Assembly (NCBI RefSeq): GCF_005937885.2
Contig: NZ_CP042176.1
Span: 2,475,501 to 2,539,500 of the forward strand
Source: Bradyrhizobium sp. KBS0727
GTDB lineage: Bacteria; Pseudomonadota; Alphaproteobacteria; Rhizobiales; Xanthobacteraceae
DNA: 64,000 nucleotides
Reading direction: 5' to 3'
In this document: positions 54,534 to 63,214 of the stretch, piece after piece
Numbering within the stretch: position 1 is the first letter of the stretch
Layout of the letters: each line of letters opens with the position of its first letter
The notes under the pieces: model-generated
Seen by the model: only the letters and a program-made list of their open reading frames with translations
What the model was told of the DNA's origin: nothing
The model's database searches: none
Translations under genes and position numbers: made by a program

Positions 54534-56183
54534 CTACGGCGCCGGGATCGACAGCAGGGTCGAGATGGCGCGGCCGCGGATATCGTAGACCCGCGCGAAC
54601 ACCACGTCGTCGCGCTTGATTTCCACCAGCACCGGCGCGGTAAGGCCCTTGCAGTAGAACTCGCCCAGCGTCATCGCGAAGTCGGCGGAATGGCTGTCCC
54701 AGCCGATCGTGAAATCGGGGCCGAGCGCGACCTGCGCCGGACGCTGCGGGCCGCAGACCGCGACCTTCCATTTACGTCCGTGCGGCGGGGCTTCCTGACG
54801 CTCGTTGAGCTCTTCGCGCAGGCCGTCGGAAGCCTGCTTCAGCGCCAGGCCCCAATAATCCAGCATGAACAGATTGTCGGCGGTGCGCACCGTGCCGGCG
54901 ATGTGGTTGAAGTGGGTATATTCGTACGGATGCAGCCGGATCATCTCGCTGAGCGGCAGCAGCAGGCCGAACGAGAAAACCGCCAAGGCCGCGGGCTGCC
55001 AGCTACGGGCGTGCTGCTTCAGCCAGGACATGCCCCAGCCGAACGCGACGCCGGCCAGCACCGTCATCGGCGGGATCACGAAAACGAAATGGCGGATGCC
55101 GTTGTAGAGCGCCGGCCGCTTCACCATCGCGACGACGAGCGGCAGCGTCGCTGCCAGCGTCAGCATCAACAGGATGGTCTTGCGGCGGGCCGGCACTTCG
55201 GCGCGCGACATCGACATCAAGGTGCCGACCACGCCCGCGGTCAAAAGCGCCAGCAGCACCTCGGGAAGCTGCAGCGCGAACAGCGTCGGCAGATACGACC
55301 AGGGCATGTCCGGCACCGACACCAAGGCGCCGTCGAACATTTCCTTCCAGGGCTTTTCGAAGAAGTGCGAGAAGTAGGTCAGCGCCTCGAACGGATGACC
55401 GGGTTCCATGATCGACCACGGCCAGATCAGGCCCATCACGAGGTAGCCGAATACGAGGCCGGGGATCAGCACGTAGACGACATGGGCGAAACGATGCGCG
55501 GCCTCGCGCGGCCCTTGCGTGCGTGCGTCGGCCACGAGCAGCGGCAGGAAGCCGATCACTGCGTAGACCAGCGCCAGCCCGCCGAGAATCCGGCAACCGA
55601 TGGAGAGGCCGGCGCCGAAGCCGACGATCAGGATGGTGCGCGGCGAGGGCGCGGGATATTCCTCGGCGAGGCGCACCAGGCCCAGCAGCAGGATTATCAT
55701 GGCGACCGCGAACGGCGCGTCCTTCGGGTTCATGAACATGTGGCCGTAGAAGGTCGGGCACAGCACCAGCAGCAGCAATGTCGCAAGGCCTGCCAACGGG
55801 CCGCCGACGCGGCGCGACAGCCGCCACGTTACCGCAAGCCCGATCACGCCGACGACGGCGCCGAGCAGACGGCGGGTTTCAAACAGTTCGAGCGGGATGA
55901 CCTTGTGCAACAAGGCGGCCGCCATGTCGAAGCCGCCGCCATACATATAGAGATTGGCGAACGACAGCGCGCCGGTATCCTTGAACCCGGAGCCGTACAT
56001 CTTCAGCAGCAGATCGGCATATTCAGCGTGGGTGTAATCGTCCCAGCCCAGTCCGTAGTCGCGGAACGTGAGGCTTGCGATCAATGCGACCACCGCCAGC
56101 ATCAACATGGCAAGGTCGTCGCAGGTCCGCTCCACCGAGCGCCGTGTGGGCGTATCGAGGGCAGAAGTCGTGATGGATGACAT
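54534..56183 (-). CDS. GT-C-type glycosyltransferase (GT39/ArnT-like)
   Basis: 549 residues with about eleven membrane helices. LTFRDYGLGWDDYTHAEYAD carries the acidic DD-type motif in the first periplasmic loop; LLLVLCPTFYGHMFMNPKDAPF and GIRHFVFVIPPM are typical of polyprenol-phosphate-dependent GT-C enzymes. A soluble C-terminal domain of about 100 residues follows. Substrate unknown; it likely glycosylates a lipid or envelope molecule. Confidence 0.8.
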   Translation of the reverse strand: MSSITTSALDTPTRRSVERTCDDLAMLMLAVVALIASLTFRDYGLGWDDYTHAEYADLLLKMYGSGFKDTGALSFANLYMYGGGFDMAAALLHKVIPLELFETRRLLGAVVGVIGLAVTWRLSRRVGGPLAGLATLLLLVLCPTFYGHMFMNPKDAPFAVAMIILLLGLVRLAEEYPAPSPRTILIVGFGAGLSIGCRILGGLALVYAVIGFLPLLVADARTQGPREAAHRFAHVVYVLIPGLVFGYLVMGLIWPWSIMEPGHPFEALTYFSHFFEKPWKEMFDGALVSVPDMPWSYLPTLFALQLPEVLLALLTAGVVGTLMSMSRAEVPARRKTILLMLTLAATLPLVVAMVKRPALYNGIRHFVFVIPPMTVLAGVAFGWGMSWLKQHARSWQPAALAVFSFGLLLPLSEMIRLHPYEYTHFNHIAGTVRTADNLFMLDYWGLALKQASDGLREELNERQEAPPHGRKWKVAVCGPQRPAQVALGPDFTIGWDSHSADFAMTLGEFYCKGLTAPVLVEIKRDDVVFARVYDIRGRAISTLLSIPAP

Positions 56184-56529
56184 GGCGATTGGTAACCCGG
56201 TGTCCCCTATGGCCCCGCTTTAACGCTTTTGGGCCTCATTCCCCGGGGATTCATATAGCGTAGTTCCCTTAGCAAGTAATTGGGAATTGTGGCCTAATTT
56301 CCCTGATGCAATGCAGCAAGGAGGCGGTAATTGGTAGACGGTAGAAATACGGCCGCGGGTCTGAACGCCAGCTGAATGATAAAACCGGCCGCGCCGAATA
56401 TGCCGGAGCGGAAAGCGGCCTTTTGCGGAACCTTGGGCACAATTGCCGGTTGGCGATGCGCACAATATGACGGTATCGTGGCAATAGCGGACTGCGAGCA
56501 TTTCGGGCGCAGCTGCGGGGGTGGGTTCG
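56184..56529. other. Non-coding divergent region before the Pro-rich membrane gene
   Basis: About 345 bases of lower GC. A tRNA-Leu-like AATTGGTAGACG occurs at 56330, but no acceptor stem pairs around it. No gene is supported. Confidence 0.4.
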
Positions 56530-57405
56530 ATGACGATTGGTGTGTTGGTTGTCGGAATAGGCCTTGTTTTGGCGGGCCTGCTGGCGATCGGCTTCGGAGT
56601 TCCGGTCAAGGAATTCAGCTTCGGCAACACGCTGATTCTCACCGGCGCGATGGCGGTTTGCTCCGGCGCGATCATGGTCGCGCTCTGGATGGCCGTGCGG
56701 GAGCTGAAAAATATCGGCCGCCGGCTCGGCGCCGGCTTGCCTGAGCCGCGCGGAGAAATCACGGTGCGTCCGGTGCTGCCTCCGGGTGCCACGCGGGATG
56801 CCGCAGCCGGCGAGGGCGGTACGCTGTTCAGCCGCGACGAGCCGGCCGCCGTGAGCGCGGGCGGCGCGGAACCACCGCCACCATGGCAGGACGAGGCCGG
56901 TTCGCGCGATCGTCCGCCGCCGCCTGAGCTCGAACCGGCCGCGGCCGCGCCGCCGGCACCCAAAGCCAAGCGCAATTTGTTGTTTTCGTCGACCTCGCGG
57001 AAAGAGCGCGAGCGCGCGCAGGCGCGAACCAGCGAGCCGTTGCCGCCGGATATGCTGTCGGCGGATATTCGTCCCAGCCCGTCAGCCTCGCCGCCACCGC
57101 CGCCGGTCGAACCGGCCGAGCCGCCGCCCGCGTCGTTCGACGATGCCTGGCCGAAGCCGGATCGAGGGCGGCCCGGCGACATTCCGCCGCAGCGGCGCAG
57201 CGGGCGGCCGCCTGAGCCTGAGACCAGCGGTGCCCCGGCGCGGAGTGGCGATCAGCCGGCGGTGACGGTGCTGAAATCGGGCGTCGTCGATGGCATGGCC
57301 TATTCGCTCTATTCGGACGGTTCGATCGAGGCCCAGATGCCGGAGGGCATGATGCGGTTCGCCTCGATCGACGAATTGCGCGCGCACCTCGACCAGCGGC
57401 CTTGA
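56530..57405 (+). CDS. Two-helix membrane protein with Pro-rich linker
   Basis: 291 residues from the ATG at 56530. Two N-terminal helices (GVLVVGIGLVLAGLLAIGF and ILTGAMAVCSGAIMVALWM) are followed by a 150-residue Pro/Ala/Arg-rich disordered region, then a conserved C-terminal block (VTVLKSGVVDGMAYSLYSDG, then MRFASIDELRAHL). I recall DUF308-annotated homologs in Bradyrhizobium; function unknown. The 345 bases upstream contain no gene. Confidence 0.7.
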   Translation: MTIGVLVVGIGLVLAGLLAIGFGVPVKEFSFGNTLILTGAMAVCSGAIMVALWMAVRELKNIGRRLGAGLPEPRGEITVRPVLPPGATRDAAAGEGGTLFSRDEPAAVSAGGAEPPPPWQDEAGSRDRPPPPELEPAAAAPPAPKAKRNLLFSSTSRKERERAQARTSEPLPPDMLSADIRPSPSASPPPPPVEPAEPPPASFDDAWPKPDRGRPGDIPPQRRSGRPPEPETSGAPARSGDQPAVTVLKSGVVDGMAYSLYSDGSIEAQMPEGMMRFASIDELRAHLDQRP

Positions 57406-57586
57406 GCGGGCAATACTTCGGCGCCGATCCGTATTGAAAATAAAACGTCGTTGTTCTTGTCAGATTCCCGGCAATCCGCTCATATTCGCCAAGTCGTATC
57501 GGAATCCGCTGATGTATAGTCGCGGCCGGATACTGTCCGGCCCGCGCGCCCGAAACGCGTTGGCGATTCCCAAGGAAGGTTGAGCC

Positions 57587-58000
57587 ATGACCGATGCATC
57601 AGGCAAAACGCCCGTCGAACTGACCGCCAGTATCGTATCGGCCTATCTCAGCAACAATCCGACCCAGGCCGCGGAAATTCCGAACCTTATCAGCCAGGTT
57701 CATGCTGCCCTGCTGCGGGTCTCGAGCGGTCGGCCCGATACGCCGCTCGAACCGGCGAAGCCCGCGGTGTCGGTCAAGAAGTCGATCAGTCCCGAATATC
57801 TGGTCTGTCTCGAGGACGGCAAGCGCTTCAAGTCGCTGAAGCGCCACCTGCGCACGCAGTACAACATGACGCCGGAGCAATACCGCGACAAATGGGGCCT
57901 GCCGCCGGACTATCCGATGGTCGCGCCGAATTACGCGGTGGCGCGCTCGCAGCTCGCCAAGAAGATGGGCCTCGGTCAGCAGGCGCGGAAGCGGAAGTAA
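57587..58000 (+). CDS. MucR/Ros family transcriptional regulator
   Basis: 137 residues. The C-terminal half (SPEYLVCLEDGKRFKSLKRHL, split; then MTPEQYRDKWGLPPDYPMVA and LAKKMGLG) is the MucR/Ros domain that controls exopolysaccharide, motility and symbiosis genes in rhizobia. The zinc-binding set is incomplete: Cys74, Asp77 and His87 are present, but the last His is replaced (Gln91/Tyr92). AAGG precedes the ATG by 8 bases. Confidence 0.92.
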   Translation: MTDASGKTPVELTASIVSAYLSNNPTQAAEIPNLISQVHAALLRVSSGRPDTPLEPAKPAVSVKKSISPEYLVCLEDGKRFKSLKRHLRTQYNMTPEQYRDKWGLPPDYPMVAPNYAVARSQLAKKMGLGQQARKRK

Positions 58001-58007
58001 TCTCTAT

Positions 58008-58439
58008 CTAGGACGCCGTGGCGAGCGCCTCGCGCGCGTCGGAGCGAATACGCTCGACCATCGACCGCAGGCCGTTGGAACGCTGCGGCGTCAGATGTTC
58101 CCGAAATCCGAACTCGTCGAACACGGAGATCGCATCCGTCGAGAGGATCTGTTGCGGGGAGCGGCCGGAATAAAGCGTCAGCAGGATCGCGATCAGGCCG
58201 CGCACGATATGCGCGTCGCTGTCGCCGAGATACTTCAGGTGCGGTTCGCTGCCGCCGCTGCGGTCGATCTGCTTGGAAAGCCAGACCTGGCTGGCGCAGC
58301 CGTTGACCTTGTTGGCGGCGGAGTGCTCGGCTTCCGGCATCGGATCGAGCGTGCGGCCGAGTTCGATGACGTACCGGTAGCGGTCGTCCCACTCGTCCAG
58401 CAGCGCAAAATTGTCCCTGATTTCGTCAATCGTCGTCAT
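58008..58439 (-). CDS. sufE: SufE-family sulfur acceptor protein
   Basis: 143 residues from the ATG at 58439 (AGG 7 bases upstream). The active-site Cys48 lies in VNGCASQVW, and the flanking YRYVIELGRTLDPMPEAEHSA and LYSGRSPQQIL are conserved. It receives persulfide sulfur from a cysteine desulfurase (SufS) for Fe-S cluster assembly. No suf partners lie in this window. Convergent with mucR, 7 bases apart. Confidence 0.94.
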   Translation of the reverse strand: MTTIDEIRDNFALLDEWDDRYRYVIELGRTLDPMPEAEHSAANKVNGCASQVWLSKQIDRSGGSEPHLKYLGDSDAHIVRGLIAILLTLYSGRSPQQILSTDAISVFDEFGFREHLTPQRSNGLRSMVERIRSDAREALATAS

Positions 58440-58530
58440 CGTGACCTGCATCCGTTCCTAAGGGCTTATATAGGATGCGCGGCAGTCGAAAGCGACGGAA
58501 ATGGACCCGGTTCCGGGGCGTTATTTGCGG

Positions 58531-58923
58531 CTACAGACCGGGCGGCAGCCGCCATTCGACCGTCATGTCGTCCGGTGTCAGGGTGTCGCGGGCCGAGGCG
58601 TCGGCAGAAGCGGCTTCCGCCTGTTCGGCATTGCCGATCGAGCCGGTGTGATCCGGCGGCTTCTTGTCGGTGATGATCTTGTAGAGCTTGCGTGCGCCTT
58701 CCTGGGCGCGCTGGCCGATCACGGTTGCGGCCTGGCCGCCGACTTCGCAGGCCGTCGGCTGGCGCTTGCAGAACTGGCTCATGTCCGAGACGGCGGCGGT
58801 CGCAGCCGACACGGCCTCGGAAGCGCCGATCGGCGGCAGCTTGTCCGATTCGGGGGTCTTGTCCCTGGGCAGCAGCACGAGCACCAGCCCGAGCCAGAAT
58901 GCCATGCGAAGCAGAAAGAACAT
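58531..58923 (-). CDS. DUF5330 protein
   Basis: 130 residues from the ATG at 58923 (GGGA upstream). A hydrophobic N-terminus (FLLRMAFWLGLVLVLLP) is probably a signal anchor. The rest has two conserved cysteines (FCKRQPTACEVGGQAA) and a Pro-rich tail. Matches DUF5330, restricted to alphaproteobacteria, of unknown function. Same strand as sufE, 91 bases upstream of it. Next to it, 58924-59344, I find no gene. Confidence 0.72.
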   Translation of the reverse strand: MFFLLRMAFWLGLVLVLLPRDKTPESDKLPPIGASEAVSAATAAVSDMSQFCKRQPTACEVGGQAATVIGQRAQEGARKLYKIITDKKPPDHTGSIGNAEQAEAASADASARDTLTPDDMTVEWRLPPGL

Positions 58924-59344
58924 CTCGCGATCCCGGTCGTCTCTTCTTGGTTCTGCTGCGGTGACGCCGCAGCTTGATTCCTGACTAACAGCGCTCGATA
59001 AACCGCAAGTGTTTGCATTGAGGTAAAGGCGCCGAAAATTCATTGAAAACTCGAATGATTCGATTCGGCGTAAATATTCGATTGATGGTGAAAAACACCC
59101 GAAGTTGGTCCGGCCGGCGCGTCCACCATTTCGAAACCATAGATCGATGCGGGTCTAAACCTGTCGTTCACCATCCGCGTCAAATGAGGGGCCCATCAGA
59201 CGCGAAAGCGCCGCGAATGCATGGTGTTTTCCGCTCCGCCGCCGGGCCTTAGCGTTCGCTTAAGTTCGCTCTGACACGGTGACGCAAAGATAATGGGGGC
59301 GTTCCGGCGCGTCTGTCCGACGAACAAGCTGAAGCGCGAGTGCT
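58924..59344. other. Non-coding AT-richer region upstream of the histidine kinase
   Basis: About 420 bases between divergent genes. Lower GC (for example AATATTCGATTGATGGTG) points to a promoter region for both the DUF5330 gene and the kinase. No repeats seen. Confidence 0.45.
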
Positions 59345-61159
59345 GTGACTGTTTTGAGTATCATCCGCGATTGTCTCGATGCGCTGCTGCATCCCTCGGC
59401 ACGATATGATGCGCTGACGCGCGCGCGTCATCGTGCGTTCATGGCGCCGCGGCTGCTCGGCAGCCTGGTCGCGCTGGCGGCGTTTCCGATCTATCTGGCG
59501 ATGCGCGGCGCGCCGTCGGCGCTCGAGGTCGCGGCATTCGCCTGGCTGATCGCGCCGATCCTGCTGTCCTGGTTCCTGTCGCGCACCGGCCGCTACGAAG
59601 GCGCGCATATCCTGTCGTCGCTGGCGCTGGCGGGTCTGGTGATGATGGTCGCCATCACCACCGGCGGCATCGAGTCCTTTGCCGCGGTCTGGCTGGTCGT
59701 CATTCCGCTGGAAGCCGCGCTCTCGGCCTCGCGCCGCGTTGTCGCCTTTGCCTCGATGCTGGCGTTGTCCTGCGCCGCGCTGTTGATCGCGTTCGGGCAT
59801 TTTGACCTGCTGCCGGCCGCCGAGCCGAACGCGGCGTTGCGTGGCGTTCTGATGGCTTCGGGCGTGGCTTCGGCCACGCTCTATGCCGCGGGCCTCGCCT
59901 TTGGCGCGGAATCGCTCGCGCGCACCAGCGTATCGCTGCTCTATGTCGAGGAAGACCGCTATCGCCTGTTGGCGCGCAACATGAGCGACGTGATTTCGCG
60001 CCACAGCCGCAACGGCGCGGTGCAGTTCGTCTCGCCGGCGGCCGAAGCCATGCTCGGCACGCCGGTGGCGCGGCTCGTCGGGCACGGCCTGTTCGACCGC
60101 GTCCATGTTGCCGACCGTCCGGCCTATCTCACGGCGTTGTCGGATGCCGCGCGTGGCGGCGAGGCGCGCAGCGTCGAGTTCCGTCTGCGCCGCGACGCGG
60201 TTCGCGGCCAGAACATTTCCGCCGATTTCATCTGGGTCGAGATGCGGTGCCGGCCGTTCGGGCAGGCTTCCGCGGAGACCGAGGTCGTCGCTGTCATGCG
60301 CGACGTCACCGACCGCAAGGTCCAGGAGCAGGCGCTCGAACTGGCGCGCACCGTCGCCGAACAGGCCGATGCCTCCAAGACGCGTTTTCTCGCCACTATG
60401 AGCCACGAATTGCGCACGCCGCTGAACGCCATCATCGGCTTCTCCGAGATGATCGTCCAGGAAGACGTGCTGATGATCGACGCCGCGCGCCGCAAGGAAT
60501 ATGCGCAGCTGATCAACGATTCCGGCCAGCATCTGCTGTCGGTGGTCAACGGCATCCTCGACATGTCCAAAATGGAATCCGGCAACTTCGAGATTTCGCC
60601 GGAGCCGTTCGCTCCCCGTGCCGCGCTGGTCAATTGCTGCAATTTGCTGTCGCTGAAGGCGCGGGAAAACGGCGTCGATCTCGTCACCCGCGCGCCGGAG
60701 GATCTCCCGGTCATGACCGGCGATCCCCGCGCGTTCAAGCAGATCGTGCTTAACCTCGTCGCCAACGCCATCAAGTTCACCGAGCGTGGCGGCAACGTGA
60801 CGGTCTCGGCGGCGGTCGAGGGATCGCGGCTGTTGCTGCGCGTCACCGACACCGGGGTCGGCATCGCCGCCGACGACCTCAAGCGGATCGGCGATCCCTT
60901 CTTCCAGGCCGGCAAGACCTATCAGCGCAAGCACGAAGGCACCGGCCTCGGCCTGTCGATCGTGAAAGGCCTGGTCGGCCTGCACAATGGCGAGATGAAA
61001 GTGCAGAGCAAGGTCGGTGAGGGCACGACGGTGGCCGTGGTCCTGCCGCTGGCCTTCACGCCGCCGGCGGAGACGCCTTCCAGCAATATCGCGACGCTCA
61101 AGCCGGCGTTGCGATCCGGACACCAAGACGAAGCCCATCAGGTGAAGAAAAGTGCCTAG
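59345..61159 (+). CDS. PAS-domain sensor histidine kinase, PleC/DivJ-like
   Basis: 604 residues from a GTG. Five to six N-terminal helices (residues 35-195), a PAS domain (about 205-330; DRYRLLARNMSDVISRHSRN), then HisKA with the phospho-acceptor His354 in MSHELRTPLNAIIGFSEM, and an HATPase domain (FKQIVLNLVANAIKFTERGG, split N box; DTGVGIAADDL, GTGLGLSIVKGLVGLHNG). The HisKA sequence is the PleC/DivJ/PdhS type that phosphorylates cell-cycle regulators in alphaproteobacteria, but no response regulator is adjacent. Confidence 0.88.
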   Translation: MTVLSIIRDCLDALLHPSARYDALTRARHRAFMAPRLLGSLVALAAFPIYLAMRGAPSALEVAAFAWLIAPILLSWFLSRTGRYEGAHILSSLALAGLVMMVAITTGGIESFAAVWLVVIPLEAALSASRRVVAFASMLALSCAALLIAFGHFDLLPAAEPNAALRGVLMASGVASATLYAAGLAFGAESLARTSVSLLYVEEDRYRLLARNMSDVISRHSRNGAVQFVSPAAEAMLGTPVARLVGHGLFDRVHVADRPAYLTALSDAARGGEARSVEFRLRRDAVRGQNISADFIWVEMRCRPFGQASAETEVVAVMRDVTDRKVQEQALELARTVAEQADASKTRFLATMSHELRTPLNAIIGFSEMIVQEDVLMIDAARRKEYAQLINDSGQHLLSVVNGILDMSKMESGNFEISPEPFAPRAALVNCCNLLSLKARENGVDLVTRAPEDLPVMTGDPRAFKQIVLNLVANAIKFTERGGNVTVSAAVEGSRLLLRVTDTGVGIAADDLKRIGDPFFQAGKTYQRKHEGTGLGLSIVKGLVGLHNGEMKVQSKVGEGTTVAVVLPLAFTPPAETPSSNIATLKPALRSGHQDEAHQVKKSA

Positions 61160-61856
61160 ACGTATTGACGACGATGAAGACAGGCCGCGCCGCCGCCGCG
61201 GCGCCAAGGCGGTTGCGATCGAGGCGGAGGAGGAACGCGGCTTTGCCATGCGCGTGCTCCTGCACAGCCCGAAAGACATGGTCGCGGGTCTGCTCGCCGC
61301 TGCCGCCGTGTGCGCCATCTTCACCAACGCGTTGTTCCTGCAGGCCGGACGTCATCCGTCGCCGATGTTCGGCTCGGTCGTGACCTTGCCGGCGCCCGCA
61401 CCGGCGGTTGTTAGCCCGCTGCCGCGCCCGCGCCCGGTCGAACTCGCAGTTCGCCCGGCGGAGCCTGCGCTGTTTGAACCGAAAGCGATTGAGATCAAAG
61501 GCGCCGAACCCAAGGCCGGCGATACCAAGACCAGCGATACCAGAACCGCCGATCCAATGACCAGTCTGGTGGTCAAATCGACCGCCGCGCCGGCCACGGC
61601 AGCTCCCTCGAACGTTATGCGGCCGCCGGCATCGATCCCGGCGGCGCAGAGCGCTGGCGCGCGTCGCGTCGCGGCCGTGCAGCGCGCGCTGACGGAATAC
61701 GGCTACGGCCAGTTGAAGGCGACCGGCGCCATCGGTGCGGATACCCAGGCCGCGATCCTGAGATTCGAGCGCGACCGCAAGATGCCGGTGACCGGGCAGA
61801 TGTCCGATCGTCTGGTGCGCGAACTCACCGCGGTCATCGGCCGGCCGATCGACTAG
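61152..61856 (+). CDS. Peptidoglycan-binding domain protein, membrane-anchored
   Basis: 234 residues from a GTG lying 8 bases inside the end of the kinase gene. A basic N-terminus (MPRRIDDDEDRPRRRRGAK) precedes one membrane helix (DMVAGLLAAAAVCAIFTNAL), a Pro/Ala-rich linker, and a C-terminal PG_binding_1 domain (VAAVQRALTEYGYGQLKATG, then ILRFERDRKMPVTGQMSDRL). It likely links the inner membrane to the wall. Co-transcribed with the kinase. Confidence 0.85.
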   Translation: MPRRIDDDEDRPRRRRGAKAVAIEAEEERGFAMRVLLHSPKDMVAGLLAAAAVCAIFTNALFLQAGRHPSPMFGSVVTLPAPAPAVVSPLPRPRPVELAVRPAEPALFEPKAIEIKGAEPKAGDTKTSDTRTADPMTSLVVKSTAAPATAAPSNVMRPPASIPAAQSAGARRVAAVQRALTEYGYGQLKATGAIGADTQAAILRFERDRKMPVTGQMSDRLVRELTAVIGRPID

Positions 61857-61903
61857 GGTTCCGAAACTCTGTCCGCCCGCACAGCCGTCACCGGGTCCGG
61901 CCG

Positions 61904-63214
61904 TCATCGCTCGCGAAAGGCGCGCACGATCTGGTCGGACAATGGCTTGGTGAAATAAGACAGCACGCTGCGATCATAGGTTTTCGCAAAAATCTCCGCC
62001 GGCATGCCGGGCAGCAGTTTTACGTTTCCCAGTCGCGCCAACTCCTCGGCGGTTATCGAAACCCGCGCCGTATAGAAATTCTGGCCGGTGCGCTGGTCCG
62101 ACGTTACGTCGGCGGAAATGCGCCTGATGGCGCCCTGGATTTCCGGTGTGGTGCGCTGATTGAAAGCCGTGAACCTCAAACTCGCAGGCTGTCCCACGTA
62201 TAGCTGGTCGATGTCCTGCGGCGAAACTTTGGCCTCCACGGTCAGTAAATCGGCTTCGGGGACGATCAACATCAAGGGATCGGCCGGGCTCACCACGCCG
62301 CCGACCGTGTGAACGTTGAGTTGGTGGACGACGCCGTTTTGCGGCGCGCGGATGTCGACCCGCTTGAGCTGGTCTTCCGCCGTCACCTTGCGTTCGATGA
62401 ACTCGCCGATCTTGCCGTCGATCTCGCGCAGCTCCTTTGCGACCTCGCTGCTCAGATCCTGATTGATCTGAATGATCTGCAGTTCGATTTCCGAGACCTT
62501 GCCGCGTACCTGTGCGCTGGCCGCCATCGACTGGGCGAGTTCGCCCCGAAGGCGCGCCGCTTCGCGCTCCAAAACCGTAAGCCGGGTTATCTGGATGAGA
62601 TTCTTCTCCCAGAGAATGCGCACACCCGTCAGTTCGCGTTCGATCAATTGGATTTCTTCCGCCTTCGCCCGCTGCAGAGCGGCGTAGCCGCTGACTTCAT
62701 CGTCGAGCTGCGCGATCCGCTGACGTAGCTGCGACTTCTGACCCTCACGCGCGGTGCGCCGCAGGTCGAACAGTTTGCGTTCGCTGTCCAGGGCCGCCGC
62801 GAATTCCGGCGAGGGTGCCGCATCGATCAGTTCAGGCGGAACAACGATGCGTTCGACACCGTCGCGCTCGCTGGCAAGCCGGGCCTTGCGGGCCCGCATT
62901 TCATCGAGGCCCTTGGTGACGATCGCCAGGCCAGCGCGCAAGACCGTTTCGTCGAGCCGCACCAGCGTATCTCCGGTCCGGACGTGGTCGCCCTCCCGAA
63001 CCAGCAGTTCTCCAACGATTCCGCCGGTAAGATGCTGAACCTTCTTGACGTTTGAATCGACAACGACCGATCCGGAGGCGGTGATCGCGCCAGATAATTC
63101 GGTGCTGGCGGCCCAGCCGCCGATTCCGACGGTCAGCGCCAAAGCAATGATCGTTCCACCGATCAGGTGATTGCGGAGGGTTCGGTCTTCGCCGTTTGGG
63201 GAATTGCGGGTCAT
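61904..63214 (-). CDS. HlyD-family type I secretion adaptor (membrane fusion protein)
   Basis: 436 residues. One N-terminal helix (HLIGGTIIALALTVGIGGWA), lipoyl-like domain halves (GGIVGELLVREGDHVRTGDTL, split; VDIRAPQNGVVHQLNVHTVGG), a long periplasmic coiled coil (residues 95-280), and a beta-barrel domain ending KPLSDQIVRAFRER. Belongs to the PrtE/HlyD group that exports proteins with C-terminal secretion signals, with an ABC ATPase and TolC-type channel. Start overlaps the ATPase stop (ATGA). Confidence 0.93.
   Translation of the reverse strand: MTRNSPNGEDRTLRNHLIGGTIIALALTVGIGGWAASTELSGAITASGSVVVDSNVKKVQHLTGGIVGELLVREGDHVRTGDTLVRLDETVLRAGLAIVTKGLDEMRARKARLASERDGVERIVVPPELIDAAPSPEFAAALDSERKLFDLRRTAREGQKSQLRQRIAQLDDEVSGYAALQRAKAEEIQLIERELTGVRILWEKNLIQITRLTVLEREAARLRGELAQSMAASAQVRGKVSEIELQIIQINQDLSSEVAKELREIDGKIGEFIERKVTAEDQLKRVDIRAPQNGVVHQLNVHTVGGVVSPADPLMLIVPEADLLTVEAKVSPQDIDQLYVGQPASLRFTAFNQRTTPEIQGAIRRISADVTSDQRTGQNFYTARVSITAEELARLGNVKLLPGMPAEIFAKTYDRSVLSYFTKPLSDQIVRAFRER

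Noticed and set aside
53475..56180. Very long open frame (901 codons) on the plus strand
   Set aside because: It lies antisense to the aldolase-like and GT-C genes; its translation is Arg/Gln/His-rich without any family motif, a common by-product of high GC on the strand opposite real genes.
56320..56380. tRNA-Leu-like motif AATTGGTAGACG
   Set aside because: No acceptor or anticodon stem pairs around it.
59249..61327. 692-codon minus-strand frame
   Set aside because: Antisense to the PAS histidine kinase, whose HisKA and HATPase motifs are certain.
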